The notes beneath the pieces were generated by a model. It did not search any database. It saw only the letters and a program-made list of their open reading frames with translations, and had not been told where the DNA came from. A stretch of DNA of 64,000 nucleotides, from contig NZ_CANMVK010000001.1 of assembly GCF_947501405.1 (NCBI RefSeq), positions 1,488,001 to 1,552,000 of the forward strand, written 5' to 3'. How positions within the stretch are numbered: position 1 is the first letter of the stretch; each line of letters starts with the position of its first letter. This DNA is from an uncultured Hoeflea sp. GTDB taxonomy: Bacteria; Pseudomonadota; Alphaproteobacteria; Rhizobiales; Rhizobiaceae. Of the stretch, positions 43,098 through 51,258 are shown one piece after another. The position numbers were made by a program, and so were the translations under genes.

Positions 43098-44219
43098 TTA
43101 CCCGCTTGGATTCGGATCCCCGGCAAACAATGCACCAACCGCCAAAAGCGCGATCAGCACACCGATCAAAGCCGCACTGAAGCGCAGCATTTTTTGCCCT
43201 TCGGGGGTCTTCAACCCCGAAAGAAACCTGTTCGAGCCGTCCCGGTCTTTCTTTTGCATCCAGGTGTACAAGGCCACCGAACTGATGATGACCACGCCGG
43301 ATGCCACGGACTGCCAGAAGAATTCGATCCGCAATGTCACCAATGCGTTGATCATCATCGACAACAGCAACACGCCGGCAAACGATCCGATGATCGAAGC
43401 GCGCCCGCCGAACAAGGACGTGCCGCCAACAACCACGGCCGCGATGACATGCAGATTGAAATACGGCGCCGAGGTCGCCTGTATCGCATTGAGTTTGCCG
43501 GTCAGCATTACGCCTGCCAAGGCCGCACAGGCACCGCACAGGACATAGGCGTAAACCTTGTGGCGGTTGACCGAGATACCTGTCAGTTCCGCCGCCTCCG
43601 GATTGGAACCGATGGCAACGGTATAGCGGCCGAAATAGGTGCGTTTGAGGATGACGTAGCCGCCGATCATCGTCGCAAGCCCAATCAAGACCGGGATCGG
43701 GACAAAACCTGGAATCTGGCCGCGCCCCATATCCGTCAGAAAATCCGGAAAGCGTGCCAGGACCAGCCCCTTTGCCAGCACCAGCGCAAACCCGCGATAA
43801 ACCAGGTCCATTGCCAAGGTGCCAATAAGATCGGGCACGTTGAAACGGGTGATGATCAGCCCGTTGATAAGCCCCATGACAGCGCCCAGAGCGATCGCAA
43901 TGGGAACGGCGACGTAGACAGAGAAGCCGTATTGCTTGATCAGGAAGGCCATTATGATCGCAGACAAGGCCGCAATTGAGCCGATCGAGAGATCAATTCC
44001 CCTTTGGGTGATGACGAAGGTCATTGCCATCGCCATCGGCATGTAAAGGGCGGCATCAAGAAGGATCAGATTGAGGTTGGTCGCACGGAAATAACGTGCG
44101 GGTTCGACGATTCCCATAAACACCAGAATGGCAAGGATCATCACCATCGGCCCGATGATTGCGATATAGGGTTCGAGCCGCTCGGTGATTGAGGGCTTTT
44201 CTGACACTGCAATCGCCAT
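43098..44219 (-). CDS. Ribose-type (CUT2) ABC transporter permease
   Basis: 373 residues, RbsC family, with eight to ten membrane helices and the conserved cytoplasmic loop AIGSNPEAAELTGISVNRHKV (about 223-243) and VVGGTSLFGGRAS. The C-terminus has an extra charged segment (KKDRDGSNRF) and a final helix beyond the usual RbsC end. The ATG at 44219 overlaps the ATPase stop as TGATG. It serves the transporter with the LuxP-like binding protein. Confidence 0.9.
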   Translation of the reverse strand: MAIAVSEKPSITERLEPYIAIIGPMVMILAILVFMGIVEPARYFRATNLNLILLDAALYMPMAMAMTFVITQRGIDLSIGSIAALSAIIMAFLIKQYGFSVYVAVPIAIALGAVMGLINGLIITRFNVPDLIGTLAMDLVYRGFALVLAKGLVLARFPDFLTDMGRGQIPGFVPIPVLIGLATMIGGYVILKRTYFGRYTVAIGSNPEAAELTGISVNRHKVYAYVLCGACAALAGVMLTGKLNAIQATSAPYFNLHVIAAVVVGGTSLFGGRASIIGSFAGVLLLSMMINALVTLRIEFFWQSVASGVVIISSVALYTWMQKKDRDGSNRFLSGLKTPEGQKMLRFSAALIGVLIALLAVGALFAGDPNPSG

Positions 44220-44980
44220 CACGCGGCCTCCTCTGCGCCGACGATCATGCCAAGCACTTCCTGTACGTTGCTGTTAGATGTTTTGACCACGCCCACACAC
44301 TGGCCGCGGCGCTGAACATGAATGCGGTCGGATACTTGAAACACGTCATCAAGCGAATGGCTGATCAGGATGACCACCAGGCCTTGCGCTTTCACCGCTT
44401 CAATCAGCTTGAGCGTCCTTGCGGTTTCCTGCGGACCCAACGCCGCGGTCGGCTCATCCATCACCAGAACCCGTAGCCCCTCGTGATAGACGGCGCGCGC
44501 GATGGCGACTGCCTGGCGCTGCCCTCCCGACAGGCTTTCGGTCGACGCATCGAGCGATTTCAGCCGCACGCCGAGCCGCTCCAAAAGCACCCGCTCGGTT
44601 TCTTCGCGCATACGCTTGTTGTCGAGCATCGTGATGCCGAAAACCTTGCGCGTGAGCTCGTTGCCCAGAAACATGTTCGCCGCCGGATCCAGATGATCCG
44701 CCAGGGCAAGGGTTTGATAAACCGCATCAATGCCTTGCTCGATGGCCTCGGCGTGGTTTGAAAACGCCACAGGTTTGCCGGCAAGTGACATTTGCCCGTC
44801 AGACGGCTGATAGACCCCCGTCAGGATTTTGATCAGTGTCGATTTTCCAGCACCATTGTCCCCGACAATCGCCAGCACTTCGCCCGCATAGGCATCGAGA
44901 TCGACATTCAAGAGCGCCGTCACGCCGCCGAATTTTTTCGTGATATTGCGCATCTGTACCAGAGGGATTTCAGCCATCAT
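44219..44980 (-). CDS. Ribose-type (CUT2) ABC transporter ATPase, single domain
   Basis: 253 residues with one nucleotide-binding domain, like FrcA, rather than the double-domain RbsA. Walker A GDNGAGKST (about 40-48), signature SLSGGQRQAVAIARA, Walker B RVLVMDEPTAALG and ISHSLDDVFQ are intact. It is coupled to the permease by TGATG. Tandem ATGs at 44980/44977 follow GGAAAGG; either may be used. It lies 182 bp after the RbsB-type gene of the previous transporter. Confidence 0.92.
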   Translation of the reverse strand: MMAEIPLVQMRNITKKFGGVTALLNVDLDAYAGEVLAIVGDNGAGKSTLIKILTGVYQPSDGQMSLAGKPVAFSNHAEAIEQGIDAVYQTLALADHLDPAANMFLGNELTRKVFGITMLDNKRMREETERVLLERLGVRLKSLDASTESLSGGQRQAVAIARAVYHEGLRVLVMDEPTAALGPQETARTLKLIEAVKAQGLVVILISHSLDDVFQVSDRIHVQRRGQCVGVVKTSNSNVQEVLGMIVGAEEAA

Positions 44981-45123
44981 AAGTACCTTTCCAAATCTGG
45001 TGGGTGCGCTGCCGGGTTTGACCGCGTCCCAAGATCAATTGTCCTTGATCCGATAAGCCTTGTGGCAGGTCCCCCACCCTTCAAGCATCGACTAACAGCC
45101 CGACAACAAGGATGGGATTGTGA

Positions 45124-45147
45124 CCCCCGACCACGAAGGGTCGAGGG
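45124..45147 (-). repeat. Intercistronic stem-loop after the RbsB-type gene
   Basis: On the minus strand CCCTCGACC and GGTCGGGGG pair over 9 bp (one G-U) around a 6-nt loop, 15 bp past the stop. No T-run. Same position relative to a binding-protein gene as the 38152 hairpin. Confidence 0.6.
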
Positions 45148-45162
45148 CCCCTGGGAGGAAAC

Positions 45163-46212
45163 TTATTTGCCCCAGATTGCCGTGTAGGCAGCGCGGTAAG
45201 GAGAATCCGGATCAAACTGGTTGCTGTCGCCCAATTTGGCCAGACCTTCCTGCGTCACCAGCGCCGGCGACGTGATGTATCCTGAGCAGGCCTCGCCCTG
45301 CACAGCGCGGTTCAACTCATCCACCAGCTGCCAGCCCTGCAGGTTCAATGGCTCAGCCACCGTGATCGCCTGATACTGTGCGCCACGGATACGCTGGAAC
45401 GCCGCCTCAGAACCATCACCGGCGGAGCCGGCCAACGGAGCGCCATCACCGGCAATGCCGGCCGAGGCGAGCGCCGGGCCCATGAAGTCGAAGTAAAGGT
45501 CATTGATCGCCAGAGCATGTGTCCAGCTCGCACCATATTTTTGCAGCAGGCTGGTTGTCAGAGGACCCATTCTGCTCGAGGTGTCGGCAATCGGCGTATC
45601 GACATATTCCAGAACCGTGCCGCCCATCGCCTCGATGGTTTCCTTGATGCGGTCAGCCTTGTCGATGGCAATCTGGTAGGTGCTGTCGGTGAAGATCACC
45701 ACGCCGACATTGTCTCCACCATCTTCCATGGCCCATTTGGCGGCGACTTCGGATACGGTCATCGCATCGGTGGACACATTGGCGAAGATACCGCCAGGTG
45801 CATCACAGCCGATCTTCGGGCCGGAGTGCCAGGCGACCATCGGAATGTTGGCGGCTACAACGCCTTCAAGAGCGGCTTGCTGCTCGACCGCGTCAAAGCC
45901 GTTGATGATGATCCCGTCGGGCTGCAGCGCCATCGCCTGGCCAATCGCCGCTGTCCGGCCCTGGATTGATCCGCCACCATCAAGGACACGCACTTCCCAG
46001 CCAATGACTTTTGCCGCTTCTTCGACACCATTGGTCACACCCAGGATGCCGCCGTTTTTCAGATCGCCAGCCAGAACGACAATCGATTTGCCTTCTGCTG
46101 CAGCGGGCCCGGCGGTCGGGCCGTCAAAGGGCACTTCCGCCAATGCCGGCAATCCCAAAGCCGCAACCACGCCACCCACAAAAACCGTGCTTAGAAATGT
46201 TCTCTTTTTCAT
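45163..46212 (-). CDS. Ribose-type (CUT2) periplasmic sugar-binding protein
   Basis: 349 residues, Peripla_BP_4-type (RbsB-like). The signal peptide ends after LPALA (about 25). The core begins KSIVVLAGDLKNGGILGVTNGVEEAAK and includes DGIIINGFDAVEQQAALEG and NLQGWQLVDELNRA. It starts at the ATG 46212 fixed by the shared AAAGGGAGG site, 28 bp after the permease. It is the binding protein of the RbsA/RbsC-type system. Substrate unknown, likely a pentose, polyol or aldonate. Confidence 0.9.
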   Translation of the reverse strand: MKKRTFLSTVFVGGVVAALGLPALAEVPFDGPTAGPAAAEGKSIVVLAGDLKNGGILGVTNGVEEAAKVIGWEVRVLDGGGSIQGRTAAIGQAMALQPDGIIINGFDAVEQQAALEGVVAANIPMVAWHSGPKIGCDAPGGIFANVSTDAMTVSEVAAKWAMEDGGDNVGVVIFTDSTYQIAIDKADRIKETIEAMGGTVLEYVDTPIADTSSRMGPLTTSLLQKYGASWTHALAINDLYFDFMGPALASAGIAGDGAPLAGSAGDGSEAAFQRIRGAQYQAITVAEPLNLQGWQLVDELNRAVQGEACSGYITSPALVTQEGLAKLGDSNQFDPDSPYRAAYTAIWGK

Positions 46213-46216
46213 CGTA

Positions 46217-46231
46217 TTCCTCCCTTTAGAT
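46217..46231 (-). promoter_or_regulatory. Extended ribosome site shared by three binding-protein genes (copy 3)
   Basis: Minus-strand ATCTAAAGGGAGGAA, 4 bp before the ATG at 46212 and identical to copies at 39552 and 43017. Confidence 0.8.
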
Positions 46232-46240
46232 ATCTGCTTT

Positions 46241-47263
46241 TCAACGCTTTTCTGCACCTTTTCTGCGCTGTGCGTACCCTGCGATGCCGATGGCGATCAG
46301 CAGCGTGACACCATTGAACAGTGGCTCGACCCAGAAGGAGCCACCGAATTGTTGAATGCCGGATATCCCCACCGCCAGAATGGCGACACCCACGATGGTG
46401 CCCCAGACATTGACCCGGCCCGGCTTGATTGTGGTTGACCCCAGGAATGCGCCGACAAGCGCCGGCAACAGGAACTCCAGGCCGACCGAGGCCTGTCCAA
46501 TCCGCAGCTTCGAGGCAAGGATGACACCGGCAAGCGCTGTGATCGTGCCCGAGCACAAGAAGGCTCCGATCACATATTTCCGTGTCGGAATGCCGTTGAG
46601 CTGGGCTGCGCGCTGGTTGGCGCCGATTGCATAGAGGTAGCGGCCGATGGGCGTGTATTCGAGGATCACCCACATGGCGATTGTGATTGCCAAAACATAA
46701 AAGCCGGTGATCGGCAGTCCGCCGACAAAGGTTCCATTGATAGACAGGAAGCCTTCGGGCAGGACGCCCACCATCTGGCGACCGCCGGTGTGCCACAAGG
46801 CCAGCGCATACAGCACTGTGCCGGTTCCCAGGGTCGCAATGAAGCTATCGATCTTGGCGACCTCGACCAGAAGCCCGTTCAAAAAGCCGGACAAGGCGCC
46901 CAGCATCAGGACGATCACCACGGCCATCGGCCAGGGCACTCCGTAGATCGTTTGCAAGCTGATCGCCAGGATGTGCCACAGCACGATCCCGTAACCCACC
47001 GTGAGATCAATCCTCCCGGCGGCCATCGGGATCATCGCGCCCAACGACAACAGCGCAATGATGGCCTTGTCCGAAACAATTGCCCGCAAATTCAACATTG
47101 TCGGGAAGGTGTTGGGCAGCAAGACCGAGAACAACACAATCAAAAATGCGGTCAGGATCACCAGCCCGTAGACTGGCAAAAACCGGATAACGCGCCTTCC
47201 AAGGGAAAGACCTTTGAGATCAGCTTTGGTTGGCTCCAATGCGCCCGATTCAAGCGATTGCAT
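46241..47263 (-). CDS. Ribose-type (CUT2) ABC transporter permease
   Basis: 340 residues, RbsC family, about nine membrane helices. The conserved loop YAIGANQRAAQLNGIPTRKYV (about 216-236) and the ALVGAFLGSTTIKPGRVNVWGT block near 270-290 are typical. It begins inside the 3' end of the ATPase gene (14-bp overlap). Substituting LGSTTIKPGR for the usual GG-SLFGG loop is a mild peculiarity of this subgroup. Confidence 0.9.
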   Translation of the reverse strand: MQSLESGALEPTKADLKGLSLGRRVIRFLPVYGLVILTAFLIVLFSVLLPNTFPTMLNLRAIVSDKAIIALLSLGAMIPMAAGRIDLTVGYGIVLWHILAISLQTIYGVPWPMAVVIVLMLGALSGFLNGLLVEVAKIDSFIATLGTGTVLYALALWHTGGRQMVGVLPEGFLSINGTFVGGLPITGFYVLAITIAMWVILEYTPIGRYLYAIGANQRAAQLNGIPTRKYVIGAFLCSGTITALAGVILASKLRIGQASVGLEFLLPALVGAFLGSTTIKPGRVNVWGTIVGVAILAVGISGIQQFGGSFWVEPLFNGVTLLIAIGIAGYAQRRKGAEKR

Positions 47264-48776
47264 GGGTTGCGTCCTTTTCCTGCGCGATATTCCCGGCCGA
47301 TGCCGATTGGATCAGGTTTTCCGTGGTCAGGCGGGTGCCGCTCAATTCGTCAACGATAGCGGCCTGGCTGAAAACGATCGCCCGATGGCAAATCGTTGCG
47401 ATTTCTTCGAAGTCAGTCGACACCACGATGATCCCGACCCCTTCTGCCAGCGCCCGGTTCAGCAGCGCGTAGATTTCGGCCTTGGCGCCTACGTCGACGC
47501 CGGCAGTCGGGTCTTCGCAAATCAGCAATTTGCGGTTGGTGGCAAGCCAGCGGCCAATCACCACCTTCTGTTGATTGCCCCCCGAAAGCGCCTCGATCGC
47601 CAGGGACGGATCGTTGGGCGACAGGCCGAGTTCGGCACCGATGATGCTGGCTTGTTCGGCCTCGACGCGTGGCGACAAGATGTTCAAAATCTTGCGCCCG
47701 ATCGCCTGGGGGTTGAGAAACGTGTTCTCTCGGATGGTCAGGTTCATCGCGACAGATTCCTCGGTCCGATCCCTGGCCACCAACCCTACCCCGGCCTTCA
47801 ACGCTTTTTGCGGGGTCGAAAGATCTGGCTCACTGCCTCTTAGGGTAACCTTGCCGGAATAGGTCTCAGACCCGAACAATGCCCGGCTGATGATTTCGTG
47901 CCCGGCGCCGCGCAGACCCACCAGACCGACAATCTCATTTTCAACCAGTTCGAAACTCAGCGGGCCAACGCCACCTGCTTCGAACTCATCGAGTTTCAAT
48001 ACAGCATCACCGGGTGCCGTGCTGCTCTTGATGGTCTCACGGGTTTTGCGACCCACGATTTTTTGCACCAGTTCCTCGGGCGTCGTGTGCGCGATATCAC
48101 GCATGCCGACCATCACCCCGTCGCGCAGCACGGCGACGCGGTCGGCAATCTGAAAGATTTCGTCCAGCCGGTGACTGACGTAGATCATTCCGACGCCCCG
48201 GTCCCGCAGGGGACGAAGCGCCTTGAACAGGCGCTCCACCTCGTCGGCAGGTAGCGAGGCCGTAGGTTCATCCAGAACCAGAAATTCGCTGTCTACGGCC
48301 AGGGCACGGGCAATCGCCACCAGCGACTTTTCGGTGCGCGACAGATCTTCCACCCTTGTGGTGGGATCGAAATCGCAATCAACTTTTTTGAGCGCATCCG
48401 CGGCGAAAGTCTCGACCGCGCCCCAACGGATCAGACCGTTTTGTCGGGCAAACCCCAGGGCAAGCGCGATGTTCTCGGCCACGGTCATCCATTCGATCAG
48501 GCCCAGATCCTGATGAATGAACGCAACCTTCTGGCGCTCGCCAAAACCGGCCGGGCGATGCTGGTAGGGTACACCGTCAATCAGCACGCGCCCGGCGTCT
48601 TGCTGATGAATACCGCCCAGCACTTTGATCAGGGTGGATTTACCGGCGCCGTTTTCTCCCAACAAGGCGACGATTTCGCCGACGCCAACCGACAGCGACA
48701 CATTTTTCAGCGCATAGGTTCCGCCAAAATGTTTATCGATGCCGTCAAAAAACAGCCCCGATTGCAGAGTCTGCAT
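47250..48776 (-). CDS. Ribose-type (CUT2) ABC transporter ATPase, double domain (RbsA-like)
   Basis: 508 residues with two nucleotide-binding domains. The N-terminal one has Walker A GENGAGKST and Walker B FLVLDEPTAS but a reduced signature LSRTEKSLVAIARA. The C-terminal one has a degenerate P-loop (VGLRGAGHE) with a good signature ALSGGNQQKVVIGRWLA and CEDPTAGVDVGAK. Such asymmetry is normal in RbsA. It is the first gene of the long minus-strand run, and two operators lie upstream, between it and a divergent LacI-family gene. Confidence 0.93.
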   Translation of the reverse strand: MQTLQSGLFFDGIDKHFGGTYALKNVSLSVGVGEIVALLGENGAGKSTLIKVLGGIHQQDAGRVLIDGVPYQHRPAGFGERQKVAFIHQDLGLIEWMTVAENIALALGFARQNGLIRWGAVETFAADALKKVDCDFDPTTRVEDLSRTEKSLVAIARALAVDSEFLVLDEPTASLPADEVERLFKALRPLRDRGVGMIYVSHRLDEIFQIADRVAVLRDGVMVGMRDIAHTTPEELVQKIVGRKTRETIKSSTAPGDAVLKLDEFEAGGVGPLSFELVENEIVGLVGLRGAGHEIISRALFGSETYSGKVTLRGSEPDLSTPQKALKAGVGLVARDRTEESVAMNLTIRENTFLNPQAIGRKILNILSPRVEAEQASIIGAELGLSPNDPSLAIEALSGGNQQKVVIGRWLATNRKLLICEDPTAGVDVGAKAEIYALLNRALAEGVGIIVVSTDFEEIATICHRAIVFSQAAIVDELSGTRLTTENLIQSASAGNIAQEKDATHAIA

Positions 48777-48813
48777 CGCTCGTCCTCTCCCGCGTTTCGG
48801 CTCAACCCTCCAG

Positions 48814-48842
48814 TTGAGTTACCCGTAACGTTACGCTATGTT
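48814..48842 (+). promoter_or_regulatory. Probable promoter of the divergent LacI-family gene
   Basis: TTGAGT (48814-48819), 17-bp spacer, TATGTT (48837-48842). The left operator lies in the spacer and touches the -35 box, so a bound repressor would block it. On the minus strand TTGACA (48866-48861) with a weak AAACAT is the candidate for the transporter operon. Confidence 0.55.
48818..48834. promoter_or_regulatory. Operator 1 in the rbsA/LacI divergent spacer
   Basis: GTTACCCGTAAC (48818-48829), one centre mismatch from a perfect palindrome, merging into GTAACGTTAC (48825-48834). Same family as the 40690 sites. Confidence 0.75.
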
Positions 48843-48873
48843 TTGTTAATATTGGCGTTCTGTCAAGAAATAA

Positions 48874-48885
48874 GTTACCGGTAAC
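48874..48885. promoter_or_regulatory. Operator 2 in the rbsA/LacI divergent spacer
   Basis: Perfect 12-bp palindrome GTTACCGGTAAC, 14 bp before the LacI-family ATG and 56 bp centre to centre from operator 1, a spacing compatible with looping. Confidence 0.85.
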
Positions 48886-48899
48886 GTGAAACTCCTGAT

Positions 48900-49940
48900 A
48901 TGCATGATTTTACCAACAAAAACAAAAAGATAAGCCTCACTCAAGTGGCAAGTGCGGCGGGTGTGTCCAAGATGACGGCCAGTCGCGTTTTGCGCGGTGA
49001 AGGCGGTTACTCCGAAAAGACCCGAAAACTGGTCATGGAAAAGGTCGACCAGCTCGGCTATCTGCCAAACCGATTGGCGGCAGTTTTTGCGGGCGACAAG
49101 ACCTCCACCTTTGTGGGCGTCTCGATTCCGGAACTGGGAAACGAGGTCTTCGCTCAGGTTCTCGAAGGCATTGACCGCAAGCTCGGAACATTCGGCCATC
49201 AGACTGTGCTTGGCCTGACCCAGCATACCGCCGAAGAAGAAGAGACATGGATCTCCACGGTGCTGTCCTGGCAGCCTGCCGGATTGATCCTGACCGGCCG
49301 GTTGCATTCCCCGCGGGCGACCGAAATGCTGCGCAATGCAGGCATTCCGATCGTCGAGATATGGGACCTGAATTCCAGCCCGATCGACATGAGTGTCGGA
49401 ATCAACCATTTCGACGCCGGCTTCGATATGGGCCGTTACCTGGTGCAATGCGGCTACCGCAATCTGGGCTATGTCGGCACATCCCATGACATCGCCAATG
49501 CGGCCACAACCCGGTTGGCGGGGTTCTGCAAAGCGGTAGAAAGTGGCGGCGGACAGGTCACCAAACAGCTTTGCCTGCATGATTCAGCGACCTACTATCC
49601 GGGATTTTATGGCACCGAACAGTTGCTCGGCTCGAGTACGGATATCGACGTCATATTCTATCAAAATGACGCGATGGCTTTCGGCGGCCTGCAATTTTGC
49701 ACCGGCAAGGGTCTGAATGTTCCAGACGATATCGGCATTGCCGGCTGGGGCGACCTGCCGATTGCTTCGGTCCTGCCCAAGCGCATGACATCAATGCATG
49801 TCCCGCATCTGAAACTGGGGCAAGCGGCGGCTGAAATGATGATCGCGCGGCTGTCCGGCGAGCCAGTAGGCGATGTCCGCGACATCGGCTTCAAGCTGAT
49901 TCCTGGCAGCACGGTTCGCAATCTAACTGGTCTCGCCTAA
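48900..49940 (+). CDS. LacI-family transcriptional regulator (GntR-like)
   Basis: 346 residues. Helix-turn-helix ISLTQVASAAGVSKMTASRVL at 11-31, then an effector domain that matches enteric GntR closely from memory (TVLSWQPAGLILTGRLHSPRATEM, AGIPIVEIWDL). The start has no strong ribosome site; ATG 48900 is the first Met after the operator. It is divergent from the RbsA-type operon and overlaps the 3' end of the convergent regulator gene by 18 bp. Probably controls the adjacent transporter and itself. Confidence 0.9.
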   Translation: MHDFTNKNKKISLTQVASAAGVSKMTASRVLRGEGGYSEKTRKLVMEKVDQLGYLPNRLAAVFAGDKTSTFVGVSIPELGNEVFAQVLEGIDRKLGTFGHQTVLGLTQHTAEEEETWISTVLSWQPAGLILTGRLHSPRATEMLRNAGIPIVEIWDLNSSPIDMSVGINHFDAGFDMGRYLVQCGYRNLGYVGTSHDIANAATTRLAGFCKAVESGGGQVTKQLCLHDSATYYPGFYGTEQLLGSSTDIDVIFYQNDAMAFGGLQFCTGKGLNVPDDIGIAGWGDLPIASVLPKRMTSMHVPHLKLGQAAAEMMIARLSGEPVGDVRDIGFKLIPGSTVRNLTGLA

Positions 49941-50924
49941 AATCAGCTCAGCGCCGACATCGATCCATTGCGGGTCGGATTTACCAGCAAACACGTCGCG
50001 CAGAACACCTGCCGCCCTCAGTCCGATTTCCGCGGCATGGACGCTGACGGTGGTGATGCGTGGGCTCGAGACCACCGCGACGTCAAAGTGACCAAATCCG
50101 GTGATTGCCAAGTCATCGGGCACGTTGATCCCCAGACGTCTGCATTCGTTCAATGCACCGAAGGCAACGGGATCCGAGACGCAAACCAGCGCGTCGAATT
50201 CCGCAATGGCACGATCCCGTTCAGCTATCACCGCCGCTCCATGGCGCATGGATACCGGCGCCTCTCCCGCATCGATCACCTCGACCGGCGGCAATCCCAG
50301 TGCCGCAGCAGTTGCCAAGACGCCCTCGCGCCGGGAGCCGCCCCGCAGATCAGCGCCTGCAGACGCTCCCACGAAAGCCAGCTTGCGTCGGCCTTGCCTG
50401 GCCAGATGCTCAACAATCAAAGCGGCCGCATCCGCGTTGGAGAAACCAACCACATGCCCGAGCGGATCGGGCGGAAGATCCCAGATCTCGATCACCGGGA
50501 TTTTCGCATTCTCCAGGATCTTGCGTGCAGCGGCGGTATGATGCCCGCCCATAAGGATGATCGCTTCTGGATTGCGGGTGAGAAGCTGGCCGACCAGTTC
50601 CTCTTCCTTTTCGACGCGGTAGTTGGTGCTGCCCAAAAGCAGCTGCAACCCGTCGCCGGTCAACGCATTGGACAAACCGCGAAAGGTCTCGGCGAAGTTG
50701 GCATTGTTGATGGATGGCAGCAGCACGGCGACAAAGCCGCTTTTTTGCGTCCGGAACGCCTGTGCCGTGCTGTCATACACATAGCCCAGATCATCCGCGA
50801 CCTGTTTGATCAGGCCGCGTGTCTTTGCATTGACTGTCTCGTCACCACGCAGCGCCCGGCTGACGGTCATGGGTGACATATCCACCGCCCTGGCGACATC
50901 ACGCATGGTCACACGCCGGGTCAT
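49923..50924 (-). CDS. LacI-family transcriptional regulator of the gluconate operon (GntR-like)
   Basis: 333 residues from the ATG at 50924; a longer frame reaches into the preceding gene. Helix-turn-helix VTMRDVARAVDMSPMTVSRALRG, then VAVLLPSINNANFAETFRGLSNAL, paralogous to the regulator at 40769. It starts 1 bp after the stop of the 110-residue protein gene, so it is the last gene of the gluconate operon. Operators in the 53442 spacer upstream of that operon are its likely targets. Gluconate, ketogluconate or 6-phosphogluconate would be a logical effector. Confidence 0.9.
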   Translation of the reverse strand: MTRRVTMRDVARAVDMSPMTVSRALRGDETVNAKTRGLIKQVADDLGYVYDSTAQAFRTQKSGFVAVLLPSINNANFAETFRGLSNALTGDGLQLLLGSTNYRVEKEEELVGQLLTRNPEAIILMGGHHTAAARKILENAKIPVIEIWDLPPDPLGHVVGFSNADAAALIVEHLARQGRRKLAFVGASAGADLRGGSRREGVLATAAALGLPPVEVIDAGEAPVSMRHGAAVIAERDRAIAEFDALVCVSDPVAFGALNECRRLGINVPDDLAITGFGHFDVAVVSSPRITTVSVHAAEIGLRAAGVLRDVFAGKSDPQWIDVGAELILGETS

Positions 50925-50925
50925 A

Positions 50926-51258
50926 TCAGGCCCTGAAGTCGTTGAGTTGAGTGACGTGGTGATGAATGCGGCCGTCGAAGAACTCTGACACAATCTCGCC
51001 GGTGACCTCTTTCGACTGATAGCGGGCGGGCGCCTCGAGGGCAGCTTCCATCGTCGCGATATCAGGATAGGTGATCGCCAGTATCAACGGGAACTCCGGC
51101 GCGCCTTTATCACGGTCATCTGAAAACATCACCCGGACATCGACGTTGCCCGGAAATTGCCGCCACAACGGCACCAACCGCTCTATCACAGCGCTGCGAA
51201 ATGCCTCTGTTTTGTTGTCCCTGATCGTTCCTTCGAACATCGCAAAACGTGAAATCAT
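50926..51258 (-). CDS. Small protein, possibly a dimeric alpha/beta barrel, in the gluconate operon
   Basis: 110 residues. The pattern SRFAMFEGTIRDNKTEAFRSAVIERLVPLW then NVDVRVMFSDD and LILAITYPDIATMEAAL suggests a ferredoxin-like ABM/EthD-type fold, ending GRIHHHVTQL. I cannot assign a family firmly. It overlaps the upstream dehydrogenase gene by 4 bp and is 1 bp from the regulator, so it belongs to the operon. Possible roles are lactone/keto-acid isomerisation or accessory binding; both are guesses. Confidence 0.72.
   Translation of the reverse strand: MISRFAMFEGTIRDNKTEAFRSAVIERLVPLWRQFPGNVDVRVMFSDDRDKGAPEFPLILAITYPDIATMEAALEAPARYQSKEVTGEIVSEFFDGRIHHHVTQLNDFRA

Noticed and set aside
41872-43539. 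Reading the LuxP-like gene as a 555-residue protein from its longest frame
   Set aside because: The extra N-terminus lies antisense-like within the permease gene region, is Arg/Cys-rich and is followed by a proper ribosome site and signal peptide at 43011.
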